NCBI GenBank assembly: GCA_001303445.1
Contig: LJTQ01000015.1
Coordinates: 1-34,356, forward strand
DNA: 34,356 bases
Reading direction: 5' to 3'
DNA from: Betaproteobacteria bacterium SG8_39
GTDB lineage: Bacteria; Pseudomonadota; Gammaproteobacteria; Burkholderiales; SG8-39
The notes below the pieces were generated by a model. It was not told the origin of the DNA. It was given only the letters and a program-made list of their open reading frames with translations, and searched no databases. The position numbers were made by a program, and so were the translations under genes. Of the stretch, positions 7,931 to 14,964 are shown piece after piece. Position 1 is the stretch's first letter; every line of letters starts with the position of its first letter.

Positions 7931-8887
7931 GTGCACTCTTCGTACCGCGCGCCGTGGTGGCTGCCGGGCGGGCATCTGCAGACCATCGTCGCGGCGCTGC
8001 GCCCGCCGCCGCGTCCGGCGATGACGCGCGAGCGCTGGGACACGCCCGACGGCGATTTCATCGACGTCGATTTCGCCGGCCCGGCCCAGGCCGCGCGCAC
8101 GCTGGTCGTGTTCCACGGCCTTGAGGGCAGCGCCGACAGCAGCTACGCGCGCGGCCTGGCGCGCGCCGCCGCGGCGGCCGGCTGGCGCGTCGCGCTGCCG
8201 CATTTCCGCGGCTGCTCGGGCGAGCCGAACCGGCTCGGGCGCGCCTACCACTCGGGCGACAGCGAGGAGCTCGACTGGATCCTGCGCCGCCTCGCGGCGA
8301 ACGCCGGGCCGCTGCTCGCCGCCGGCGTCTCGCTCGGCGGCAACGTGCTGCTGAAATGGCTCGGCGAGCAGGGCCGCGCAGCGAGCAGCCGGGTCTCGCG
8401 CGCCGCGGCGGTGAGCGCACCGCTCGACCTGCAGGCCGCCGGCGATGCGCTCGACCGCGGGCTGAACCGCCTGCTCTACACGCGCCTGTTCCTCAGTTCG
8501 ATGAAGGCCTCCGCGCGCGCCAAGGTCGCCGCCCACGCGCTGCCGGTGGATGCCGCGCGCGTGCAGGCGGCGCGCACGCTGCGCGAATTCGACGACGCCT
8601 ACACCGCGCCGCTGCACGGCTTTCGTGACGTCAACGATTACTGGACGCGCGCCTCGAGCGCGCCGTGGCTCGCGCAGATCCGCGTGCCGACCCTGGTGCT
8701 GAACGCGAGGAACGATCCTTTCCTGCCGGCTGCCGCGCTGGCGACGGCGACGCACGCGGCGAGCGCAGCCGTACTGCTAGAATCGCCCGACACGGGCGGA
8801 CACGTCGGTTTCCTGGAGGGCCCCTTCCCGGGACGACACGGCTGGCTGGCCCGCCGAGTGCTCGACTTCCTTTCCCAGGACACATGA
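7931..8887 (+). CDS. YheT-family alpha/beta hydrolase
   Basis: The 318-aa alpha/beta hydrolase opens with YRAPWWLPGGHLQTI, the hallmark of the YheT/Abhd family. The nucleophile elbow is GVSLGGNVLLKWLGE. The acid is probably Asp in LNARNDPFLP and the His lies in GGHVGFLEG. HFRGCSGEPNRLGRAYHSGD is also conserved. The natural substrate is unclear; an esterase on acyl lipids is a reasonable guess. The start is GTG 7931, or TTG 7925, which overlaps the preceding stop; GGAAG at 7908-7912 fits the TTG slightly better. Its stop overlaps the algC ATG (ATGA). Confidence 0.9.
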   Translation: MHSSYRAPWWLPGGHLQTIVAALRPPPRPAMTRERWDTPDGDFIDVDFAGPAQAARTLVVFHGLEGSADSSYARGLARAAAAAGWRVALPHFRGCSGEPNRLGRAYHSGDSEELDWILRRLAANAGPLLAAGVSLGGNVLLKWLGEQGRAASSRVSRAAAVSAPLDLQAAGDALDRGLNRLLYTRLFLSSMKASARAKVAAHALPVDAARVQAARTLREFDDAYTAPLHGFRDVNDYWTRASSAPWLAQIRVPTLVLNARNDPFLPAAALATATHAASAAVLLESPDTGGHVGFLEGPFPGRHGWLARRVLDFLSQDT

Positions 8888-10257
8888 AGGTACCCGCAGA
8901 GATCTTTCGCGCCTACGACATCCGCGGCATCGTCGGCAAGACGCTCACGCCGGCGGTGGTGCACGCCGTCGGCCAGGCGCTCGGCTCGCTCGGGCGCGAG
9001 CGCGGCGCAGCGACCTTCGCGCTCGGGCGCGACGGTCGCCACTCCGGGCCGATGCTGCTCGACGCGCTCGCGGCCGGGCTCACCTCGGCCGGCGCCGACG
9101 TCATCGACCTCGGCATGGCGCCGACGCCGGTCACCTACTTCGCCGCCTTCCACCTCGGCTGCGCGAGCTGCGTGTCGGTCACCGGCAGCCACAATCCGCC
9201 CGATTACAACGGCCTCAAGATGGTCGTCGGCGGCACCACGCTCGCCGGCGACGAGATCCAGCGCCTGCGCGAACGCATCGAGAACGACGACGTGGCGAGC
9301 GGCGCGGGCAAGCGCTCGCAGGCCGAGGTGATCGACGCCTACGTGCAGCGCATCGTCGGCGACGTCAGGCTGGCGCGCGGCATGAAGATCGCGGTCGACT
9401 GCGGCAACGGCGTCGCCGGGATGGTTGCGGCGCGCCTGTTCCGCGCGCTCGGCTGCGAGGTCGAGGAACTGTTCTGCGAGGTCGACGGCAGCTTTCCGAA
9501 CCACCACCCGGACCCCTCGCACCTGGAGAACCTCGCCGACCTGATCGCCGCGCTGCGGCGCGGCGGCGCCGAGCTCGGCTTCGCCTTCGACGGCGACGGC
9601 GACCGCCTCGGCGTGGTCACGCACGACGGCGAGGTGATCTTCCCCGACCGCCAGCTGATGCTGTTCGCCGCCGACGTGCTGGCGCGCAACCCGGGCGCGC
9701 AGATCATCTACGACGTGAAATCGACGCGCCTGCTCGCGCCCTGGATCGAGCGCCACGGCGGCGAGCCGGTGATCTGGAAGACCGGGCACTCGTTCATCAA
9801 GGCCAAGCTCGCCGAAACCGGCGCGCCGCTCGCCGGCGAGATGTCCGGTCACACCTTCTTCAAGGAGCGCTGGTACGGCTTCGACGACGCGCTGTACGCC
9901 GGCGCGCGACTGCTCGAGATCGTCTCGCAGACGCCCGACGCCAACGCGACGCTGAAGGCGCTGCCGAACGCGCCCTCGACCCCCGAGCTGCAATGGAAGC
10001 TCGAAGAGGGCGAGCCGCATGCGCTGGTCGAAAAGCTCCAGGCGGCCAAGCCCTTCCCGAACGCCGAACGGGTGCTGACGATCGATGGCGTGCGCGCCGA
10101 GTACAAGGACGGCTTCGGCCTGGCGCGCGCCTCGAACACCACGCCGGTGGTCGTGCTGCGCTTCGAGGCCGAGACCGACGCGGCGCTCAAGCGCATCCAG
10201 GAAGAGTTCCGCAGCGCGCTCGCGCCGCTCAAGCCCGAGGCGCCGCTGCCGTTCTAG
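8884..10257 (+). CDS. algC: Phosphomannomutase/phosphoglucomutase AlgC
   Basis: AlgC-type enzymes interconvert hexose 6- and 1-phosphates (mannose, glucose) in the cytosol, feeding GDP-mannose, LPS core and exopolysaccharide synthesis. The 457-aa protein has the four-domain phosphohexomutase set. The N-terminal is IFRAYDIRGIVG. The phosphoserine loop is TGSHNPPDYNG (S102). The Mg-binding loop is DGDGDRLGVV near residue 237. The sugar-binding loop GEMSGHTFF lies near residue 319. The C-terminal phosphate loop is RASNTTPVVVLRFE. The length is typical. The ATG overlaps the hydrolase TGA. Upstream waaF needs heptose and hexose precursors, so grouping with an LPS gene makes sense. Confidence 0.95.
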   Translation: MKVPAEIFRAYDIRGIVGKTLTPAVVHAVGQALGSLGRERGAATFALGRDGRHSGPMLLDALAAGLTSAGADVIDLGMAPTPVTYFAAFHLGCASCVSVTGSHNPPDYNGLKMVVGGTTLAGDEIQRLRERIENDDVASGAGKRSQAEVIDAYVQRIVGDVRLARGMKIAVDCGNGVAGMVAARLFRALGCEVEELFCEVDGSFPNHHPDPSHLENLADLIAALRRGGAELGFAFDGDGDRLGVVTHDGEVIFPDRQLMLFAADVLARNPGAQIIYDVKSTRLLAPWIERHGGEPVIWKTGHSFIKAKLAETGAPLAGEMSGHTFFKERWYGFDDALYAGARLLEIVSQTPDANATLKALPNAPSTPELQWKLEEGEPHALVEKLQAAKPFPNAERVLTIDGVRAEYKDGFGLARASNTTPVVVLRFEAETDAALKRIQEEFRSALAPLKPEAPLPF

Positions 10258-10261
10258 GCGT

Positions 10262-10280
10262 CCGGCCGACGAACGGCCGG
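10262..10280 (+). terminator. GC hairpin just after algC
   Basis: A perfect 7-bp stem CCGGCCG / CGGCCGG with loop ACGAA starts 5 bases after the algC stop. It lacks a T-tract, so it is only a candidate terminator or 3'-end stabiliser of the waaF-algC transcript. Confidence 0.45.
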
Positions 10281-10306
10281 CGGACGCGCCGCGCCGCGTG
10301 ACTTAA

Positions 10307-10340
10307 TTGACAGCCTGCCGCCGCAGGGGTCGCCTATAGT
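10307..10340 (+). promoter_or_regulatory. Possible promoter of the small lipoprotein gene
   Basis: A perfect -35 TTGACA (10307-10312) and a good -10 TATAGT (10335-10340) sit 35 bases upstream of the lipoprotein ATG. The spacer is 22 bases, about 5 too long for a normal sigma-70 promoter. Either only one of the boxes is used or an activator bends the DNA. Confidence 0.25.
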
Positions 10341-10374
10341 GGGTGGCGTCACCGACGCCAGGGAAAGGCCCGCC

Positions 10375-10572
10375 ATGAAAACGCTGATCGCGATCGCCCT
10401 CGCCGCTGCGCTCGCCGGCTGCGGCGTAGAGACCGCCAGCACCGCGGCGACCGCCGCCGCGCTGAAGAAGCAGGAGCTGCAGCAGGGTCAGAACAGCATG
10501 CAGCGCGCGCAGCAGAACATCGACAGCGCGATGCAGCAGGCGCAGCAGCGCGCCGCAAACGCCGACCGCTAG
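10375..10572 (+). CDS. Small Gln/Ala-rich lipoprotein
   Basis: This 65-aa protein has a lipoprotein signal: MKTLIAIALAAALAGCG, with lipobox LAGC and Cys at residue 16. The mature part of about 49 residues is one predicted amphipathic helix rich in Gln and Ala (KKQELQQGQNSMQRAQQNIDSAMQQAQQRA). It resembles the short Lpp-like or entericidin-like lipoproteins common in betaproteobacteria, but I cannot name a family. The ATG is preceded by AGGGAAAGG. It appears monocistronic, with hairpins on both sides. Confidence 0.75.
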   Translation: MKTLIAIALAAALAGCGVETASTAATAAALKKQELQQGQNSMQRAQQNIDSAMQQAQQRAANADR

Positions 10573-10601
10573 GCGCGCGCCCCCGGGACGGCGGCGCGCG
10601 C
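10573..10601. terminator. Hairpin between lipoprotein and di-iron protein genes
   Basis: A perfect 9-bp GC-only stem (GCGCGCGCC / GGCGCGCGC, 11-base loop) starts directly after the lipoprotein stop. The downstream gene is convergent, so it could end transcription from either side. No T-run is adjacent; TTTCTTTTT lies about 22 bases further. The rest of 10602-10643 shows nothing else. Confidence 0.45.
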
Positions 10602-10643
10602 AACGCCAACCATGCCGACGCCCGTTTCTTTTTCCGCGCCGCC

Positions 10644-11477
10644 TCAGGCGGCCGAGGCCCCCAGCCGCTTGCGGTAGCGCGACAGGTCCTGCAGCGTGCG
10701 GATCGGCGCGTCGAGCAGCTTCGACAGGTTGAGCAGGATCATGTCGATGACCTTCTTCTCCCAGTCGCGGTCGAAGCGGATCTGCTCGCTCAGCCAGCGC
10801 TCGAGCCACTCGGGATCGGGCAGCCGGCTCTGCACCGTGTCGTGCGGGAACAGCGTCTCGTTGACGTGCAGGTTGGTGGGATGCAGCGGCTTGCCGCTGC
10901 GCATGCTCGCGGCCATCAGCACGCCCATCTTGGCGAACGCGGCCCGCGCCTGGTCGCCGAGGCGCTCGATGGCGCGCTTCATGTACTGCAGATAGGCACC
11001 GCCGTGGCGCGCCTCGTCGCGCGACAGCAGCGTGTAGATCGCGCGGATCACCGGCTCGCTGTGCCACTCGGCGGCGCAGCGGTACCAGTGGTTGAGCCGG
11101 ATCTCGCCGCAGAAGTGCAGCATCAGGGTCTCGAGCGGCGGCGCCGGATCGAAGGCGAAGCGCACGGCGTGCAGCTCGGCTTCCGTGGGCGCGAGCTCGG
11201 GCCGAAAGCGCCGCAGGTACTCGATCAGCGCGAGCGCGTGCTTCTGCTCCTCGAAGAACCACACCGACATGAAGGCCGAGAAGTCGCTGTCGTCGAGGTT
11301 GTCGCGCAGGAACATCTCGGTTGCCGGCAGCGCGGCCCACTCGGTGATGGCGTTCATCTTGACAGTGAGCGCCTGCTCGTCGGACAGGCGCGCGCCGTCG
11401 AACGCGGCCCAGGGCACGTCGTCCTCCATGTTCCAGCGCACGCGTTCGAGCGACTTGAAGATCTCGGGATAAAGCAT
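10644..11477 (-). CDS. Ferritin-like di-iron protein, acyl-ACP desaturase-like
   Basis: The 277-aa helical protein carries two ExxH motifs, EEQKHA (E77, H80) and DEARHG (E155, H158), plus single glutamates E46/E54 and E125 (CGEIRLNHWY). This E, ExxH, E, ExxH order and spacing is what soluble acyl-ACP desaturases and related ferritin-like di-iron oxidases use to bind two irons. It lacks the long N-terminal part of plant desaturases. An oxidation or desaturation role on a lipid is inferred, not shown. ATG 11477 is the best start, although its Shine-Dalgarno is weak. The gene lies 82 bases downstream of the merR gene on the same strand and may be read with it. The gap 11478-11559 shows no clear promoter. 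Confidence 0.75.
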   Translation of the reverse strand: MLYPEIFKSLERVRWNMEDDVPWAAFDGARLSDEQALTVKMNAITEWAALPATEMFLRDNLDDSDFSAFMSVWFFEEQKHALALIEYLRRFRPELAPTEAELHAVRFAFDPAPPLETLMLHFCGEIRLNHWYRCAAEWHSEPVIRAIYTLLSRDEARHGGAYLQYMKRAIERLGDQARAAFAKMGVLMAASMRSGKPLHPTNLHVNETLFPHDTVQSRLPDPEWLERWLSEQIRFDRDWEKKVIDMILLNLSKLLDAPIRTLQDLSRYRKRLGASAA

Positions 11478-11559
11478 CGCGGGTCTCGGACCAGTCAAAC
11501 CGCCGCGATGGTAACAAGCATTGGCGCCGCGCGTTCGCACCGGCGCCGGGCCGCGAGAC

Positions 11560-12477
11560 TCAGCCGCGCGCAGCCACGTGCTGCGCCCGCCAGCGGTCGA
11601 GCGCCGCGCTGACCTGGTCGAGTCCGCCAAGCGCCTGGATGCCCTTCGCCGCGCGCTTGAGCCGCGCCGCGCCCGCCCCGCCGCACCACAGCGCGACGGC
11701 GCCCGGCAGCTGCGCGCGCAGCAAGCGAACGCTTTCTCCGACCTGCGCGGCCGAGGCATTGGCGCTGATCGAGAGCGCGACCACGTCCGCCTTCTGCGCG
11801 ATCGCCGCCGCGACAATATCGCGCAGCGGGGTCTGCGTGCCGAGCGAGACGCACTGCGCGCCCTCCAGCGTCGCCATCGCCTCCGCCATCAGCAGGCCGA
11901 GGCCGTGGCGCTCGTCGGGCAGCGTCGTCATGAGGATGCGCGGCGGGCCGGCGCTTGCGCCGAGCTGCGCGATCGCCTGGCGCAGCACCGCCTGCAGCAC
12001 CTCGGTCAGCAGGTGCTCCTCGTAGACCTGCAGCTCGCCGCGCGTCCAGGCGTCGCCGACCTGCACCGTGAGCGGCGCGACCGTGTCGAGCACGAAGCGC
12101 TTGACGCCGTCGCGCATCAGCACCTGGGTGAGCTCGCGGCGCAGCTCCGCGGCCTGGTGGGTCTTCAACAGGAACAGCGCAAGGTCGTGCAGCGCGCTGC
12201 GCGGCGGCGCCTCGCCGGCGCCTTCCTCGGCGAGCGCCTGCAGCGCCGCGGCGTCGAGCTTGAGCAGGCGCCCGGGGCGCAGGCCGCGATCCATCAGGCG
12301 CTTGACGACGCGCAGCTGCGCGACCTGCGCCTCGGGGTAAAGACGATCGCCGCTGGCATCGCGATCGGGCTGCGGAAAGCCGTAGCGCCGCTCCCAGACG
12401 CGCAGGGTGTCCTTGGGCAGGCCGGTTTCGCGTTCGACGGCGGCGATCGGCATCAGGTGGTCGGGTCCAGATTGCAT
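11560..12477 (-). CDS. LitR/CarH-type MerR regulator with B12-binding domain
   Basis: The 305-aa protein has an N-terminal MerR winged helix: MPIAAVERETGLPKDTLRVWERRYGFPQP, then GDRLYPEAQVAQLRVVKRLMDRGL. A four-helix bundle and a Rossmann-like cobalamin domain follow. It keeps the CarH adenosylcobalamin signature W-x9-EH (W144, E154, H155) and the lower-ligand histidine H191 in LPDERHGLG. That supports a light-sensing, B12-dependent repressor rather than a B12-independent relative. CarH-type proteins bind operators in the dark as B12-loaded tetramers and fall off on illumination. It is divergent from the lipid operon and its start codon adjoins a palindrome, so autoregulation is likely. AGGA lies 4 bases upstream of the ATG, inside that palindrome. 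Confidence 0.88.
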   Translation of the reverse strand: MQSGPDHLMPIAAVERETGLPKDTLRVWERRYGFPQPDRDASGDRLYPEAQVAQLRVVKRLMDRGLRPGRLLKLDAAALQALAEEGAGEAPPRSALHDLALFLLKTHQAAELRRELTQVLMRDGVKRFVLDTVAPLTVQVGDAWTRGELQVYEEHLLTEVLQAVLRQAIAQLGASAGPPRILMTTLPDERHGLGLLMAEAMATLEGAQCVSLGTQTPLRDIVAAAIAQKADVVALSISANASAAQVGESVRLLRAQLPGAVALWCGGAGAARLKRAAKGIQALGGLDQVSAALDRWRAQHVAARG

Positions 12478-12478
12478 A

Positions 12479-12491
12479 TTGTCCTAGACAA
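12479..12491. promoter_or_regulatory. Putative operator, merR side
   Basis: TTGTC-CTA-GACAA is an inverted repeat with 5-base arms and ends two bases from the merR start codon. On the complement it contains the merR Shine-Dalgarno AGGA. A second GACAAA (12498) follows the first (12487) at an 11-base step, the repeat period known for CarH-type operators. Confidence 0.6.
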
Positions 12492-12495
12492 AATG

Positions 12496-12524
12496 TTGAC
12501 AAACTCTGAAAACGCCATCATTAT
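12496..12524 (+). promoter_or_regulatory. Rightward promoter of the lipid operon
   Basis: TTGACA (12496-12501), a 17-base spacer and CATTAT (12519-12524) form a near-consensus sigma-70 promoter pointing to the small secreted ORF and operon. The -35 overlaps the second GACAAA half-site. Confidence 0.6.
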
Positions 12525-12548
12525 CCGCCATGATATTGTTTTTGTCCA
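12520..12548 (-). promoter_or_regulatory. Leftward promoter of merR
   Basis: On the complement, TGGACA (12548-12543), a 17-base spacer and GATAAT (12525-12520) form a good sigma-70 promoter. Its -10 occupies nearly the same bases as the -10 of the opposite promoter, and its -35 lies within the right-hand palindrome. The two promoters should therefore compete for polymerase. Confidence 0.55.
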
Positions 12549-12554
12549 GGACAA
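12542..12554. promoter_or_regulatory. Putative operator, operon side
   Basis: TTGTCC-A-GGACAA is a perfect 13-base palindrome with the same TTGTC-N3-GACAA form as 12479-12491. Its centre is 63 bases away, about six helical turns. It contains the AGGA Shine-Dalgarno of the ORF starting at 12558. Confidence 0.6.
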
Positions 12555-12557
12555 CTA

Positions 12558-12848
12558 ATGATCCGTCCGATCTGCGTTTCGCTGCTTGCTGCCCTCGCCG
12601 GGCCCGTGCTCGCGGGCCATCCCTCCCACCCGCAACCGGGCCCGTCGGGGGCGGCAGCCGCGTTCGCATTCCTCATCGAGGCGCATCACCTGGCCAGCGG
12701 CGGCAGCGGGCTGCTGCCGCTGCGCCTTGCGCCAGCGCCGCGGCGCTCGCGCCTGTGCCTGCCGGGCCGGGAGGCGGATACCGCCGGCGTTGGCCCCGTC
12801 ATCCCAGACCGCTCGACCGACGCGCGCCTCGCGCGCCTCGCGGTCTGA
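12558..12848 (+). CDS. Small putative secreted protein, first ORF of the operon
   Basis: The 96-codon ORF begins with a plausible Sec signal, MIRPICVSLLAALAGPVLAG, cleavable after ALA or AG. A His/Pro/Gly-rich stretch (HPSHPQPGPSG) and a low-complexity Ala/Arg/Leu part follow. The ATG has AGGA at ideal distance (6 bases) and follows the strong rightward promoter directly. Third-position G/C is high, as in real genes here. I recognise no family. Its place next to merR is where related clusters often have a photolyase gene, but nothing photolyase-like remains in it. It could be a true small secreted protein, a leader ORF for coupling, or chance coding in a GC-rich leader. Confidence 0.45.
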   Translation: MIRPICVSLLAALAGPVLAGHPSHPQPGPSGAAAAFAFLIEAHHLASGGSGLLPLRLAPAPRRSRLCLPGREADTAGVGPVIPDRSTDARLARLAV

Positions 12849-12868
12849 GCCGCAAGGCGGGTCAGCGC

Positions 12869-14200
12869 ATGCGCATCGCCGTCGTCGGATCGGGGATCTC
12901 GGGTCTCGCCACCGCCTGGCTGCTCGCCGAGCGCCACGCGGTCACGCTGTTCGAAGCGGCCGCGCGCCCCGGCGGCCACACCCACACGGTCGAGGTGACG
13001 CTCGACGGCGTGTCGCACGGCGTCGACACCGGCTTTCTGGTGTTCAACCACAAGACCTATCCCAACCTCGTCGCCCTGTTCCGGCAGCTCGGCGTGCCGA
13101 CCGCGGCAAGCGAGATGAGTTTCAGCCTCTCGCTCGAGGCACCGCACATCGAATGGTCCGGCGACAACCTCGACACGCTGTTCGCGCAGCGCCGCAACCT
13201 GCTGCGACCGGCGTTCCTGCGCATGCTGCGCGACGTGCTGCGCTTCAACCGCGAAGCGGCGCAGGACGCGCAAGCGCCGCAGGCCGCCGACGCGACGCAA
13301 TCGCTCGGTGCCGTTCTCGCCCGCCGCGGCTACAGCGCCGAGTTCCGCGACTGGTACCTGCTGCCGATGGCCGCGGCGATCTGGTCCTGCCCGACGCGCA
13401 GCATGCTCGAGTATCCCTTCGCCAGCTTCGCGCGCTTTTTCCGCAACCACGGCCTGCTCGAGCTGACCGACCGGCCGCAATGGCTGACCGTCGCCGGCGG
13501 CGCACGCCAGTACGTCGACCGCCTGCTCGCACGGCTGCGCGACGTGCGCCTCGCCACGCGCGTGCTGCGCGCGCGGCGCGACGCCAGCGGCGTGACGCTC
13601 GATTTCGTGCACAACGCGCCGGGCCTGCCGCGCGGCAGCGAGCGCTTCGACGCGCTGGTGCTCGGCTGCCACAGCGACCAGGCACTGCAGATCCTCGGCG
13701 TGCAGGCGAGCGGCGCGGAGCGCGCGCTGCTCGAGGCGATTCCCTACCAGCCGAACCGCGCCGTGCTGCACACCGACGCGGCGTTGCTGCCGCGCAACCG
13801 GCGCCTGTGGTCGGCCTGGAACTACAGCGCCGGTGCCGACGGGCCCGACGGCCGCGCGGTCGGCGTGCACTACCTGATCAACAAGCTGCAACCGCTGCCG
13901 TTCAGCGCGCCCGTGGTGGTCTCGCTCAACCCGCATCGCGAGCCGGCGCCGGAGGCGGTCATTGCCGAGTTCGACTATGCGCACCCGGTGTTCGACGCGC
14001 GCTCGGCCGATGCGCAGGCTGCACTGGCGGGCCTGCAGGGCGTCAACCGCACCTGGTTCTGCGGCGCCTGGACGCGCTACGGGTTTCACGAAGACGGGCT
14101 GCGCTCGGCGCTCACGGTGGCGAACGCCCTGGGCGTCCGCGCGCCCTGGCAGGCGGCAGCGCAGACGCCGCCCGCGGACCGCCAGTTGGAGGCGGCGTGA
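12869..14200 (+). CDS. COG2907 FAD-dependent amine-oxidase-like flavoprotein
   Basis: The 443-aa protein opens with a Rossmann FAD-binding motif, MRIAVVGSGISGLATAWLLAE, then EAAARPGGHTHTV and VDTGFLVFNHKTYPNL. Its C-terminal flavin-contact segment, NRTWFCGAWTRYGFHEDGLRSA, closes the fold. This is the COG2907 group of predicted NAD/FAD-binding proteins that recurrently sit beside DUF1365 and a cyclopropane synthase in light- or singlet-oxygen-induced clusters. A lipid oxidase or desaturase role is inferred from that company. ATG 12869 has AAGGCGGG upstream. Its stop overlaps the next gene's GTG (GTGA). Confidence 0.88.
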   Translation: MRIAVVGSGISGLATAWLLAERHAVTLFEAAARPGGHTHTVEVTLDGVSHGVDTGFLVFNHKTYPNLVALFRQLGVPTAASEMSFSLSLEAPHIEWSGDNLDTLFAQRRNLLRPAFLRMLRDVLRFNREAAQDAQAPQAADATQSLGAVLARRGYSAEFRDWYLLPMAAAIWSCPTRSMLEYPFASFARFFRNHGLLELTDRPQWLTVAGGARQYVDRLLARLRDVRLATRVLRARRDASGVTLDFVHNAPGLPRGSERFDALVLGCHSDQALQILGVQASGAERALLEAIPYQPNRAVLHTDAALLPRNRRLWSAWNYSAGADGPDGRAVGVHYLINKLQPLPFSAPVVVSLNPHREPAPEAVIAEFDYAHPVFDARSADAQAALAGLQGVNRTWFCGAWTRYGFHEDGLRSALTVANALGVRAPWQAAAQTPPADRQLEAA

Positions 14201-14964
14201 ACGCACCGCGCGCGGAGCTGCTGCTCGGCACGGTCATGCACCGGCGCCTGCGTCCGGTGGAGAACCGTTTCGCCTACGGCGTGTACTTCCTGCGCATCCC
14301 GCTCACGCGCCTGGACTCGATGCGTGGTCCGCTGCTGTCGATCAACCGCTGGAACCTGCTGAGCTTCGATTTTCGCGATTACGGCGCGCGCGACGGCTCG
14401 CATCCGCTCGCCTGGATCCGTGATCTGCTCGCCCGCGAAGGGCTTGCGGCCGCCGATGGCGAGATCTGGCTGCATACGTTTCCGCGCGTACTCGGCTACG
14501 TCTTCAACCCGGTGAGCTTCTGGTTCTGCGAGGACCGCGCGGGGCGCACGCGCGCGATCCTCGCCGAGGTCAGCAACACCTTCGGCGAGCGGCACGGCTA
14601 CCTGCTGGCGCAGCCCGAGGGTCAGCCGATCACCCCGGGCCAGACGCTCACCACGCGCAAGCAGTTCCACGTCTCGCCGTTCTGCACGCTGTCCGGTGGC
14701 TACCGCTTCCGCTTCCTCACAAAGAACGGCCAGCGCATCGCACGCATCGACTATGCGGACGAGGCAGGCCCGCTGCTGCTCACCAGCCTTTCCGGCAAGG
14801 CAACGCCGCTATGCAGCAGCGCGATCCTGCGCGCACTGCTGCGCTACCCGCTGCTGACGTTCGGCGTCATCGCCCGCATCCACTGGCAGGCGCTCAAGCT
14901 TTGGATCAAGCGCGTGCCGTTCCATTCCAAGCCCGCCCTGCCGCTGGAAGAGGTGACGCGATGA
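14197..14964 (+). CDS. DUF1365 protein
   Basis: The 255-aa protein fits DUF1365: LLGTVMHRRLRPVENRFAYGVYFLRIPL, SINRWNLLSFDFRDYG, WLHTFPRVLGYVFNPVSFWFC, ILAEVSNTFGERHGYLL, KQFHVSPFCTLSGGYRFRF and a Leu-rich end with ALLRYPLLTFGVIARIHWQALKLW. It starts at GTG 14197, which shares bases with the upstream TGA. DUF1365 proteins are nearly always found with COG2907 and Cfa proteins. Their biochemical activity is not established to my knowledge. Confidence 0.88.
   Translation: MNAPRAELLLGTVMHRRLRPVENRFAYGVYFLRIPLTRLDSMRGPLLSINRWNLLSFDFRDYGARDGSHPLAWIRDLLAREGLAAADGEIWLHTFPRVLGYVFNPVSFWFCEDRAGRTRAILAEVSNTFGERHGYLLAQPEGQPITPGQTLTTRKQFHVSPFCTLSGGYRFRFLTKNGQRIARIDYADEAGPLLLTSLSGKATPLCSSAILRALLRYPLLTFGVIARIHWQALKLWIKRVPFHSKPALPLEEVTR

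Noticed and set aside
12558-12868. Possible remnant of a photolyase gene between merR and the COG2907 gene
   Set aside because: No photolyase motif is visible in any frame. The space is also too short for anything but a fragment, and a clean signal peptide fits the frame better.
12686-14206. A 506-codon minus-strand frame opposite the COG2907 gene
   Set aside because: No recognisable protein; the plus frame has FAD motifs and coupled neighbours.
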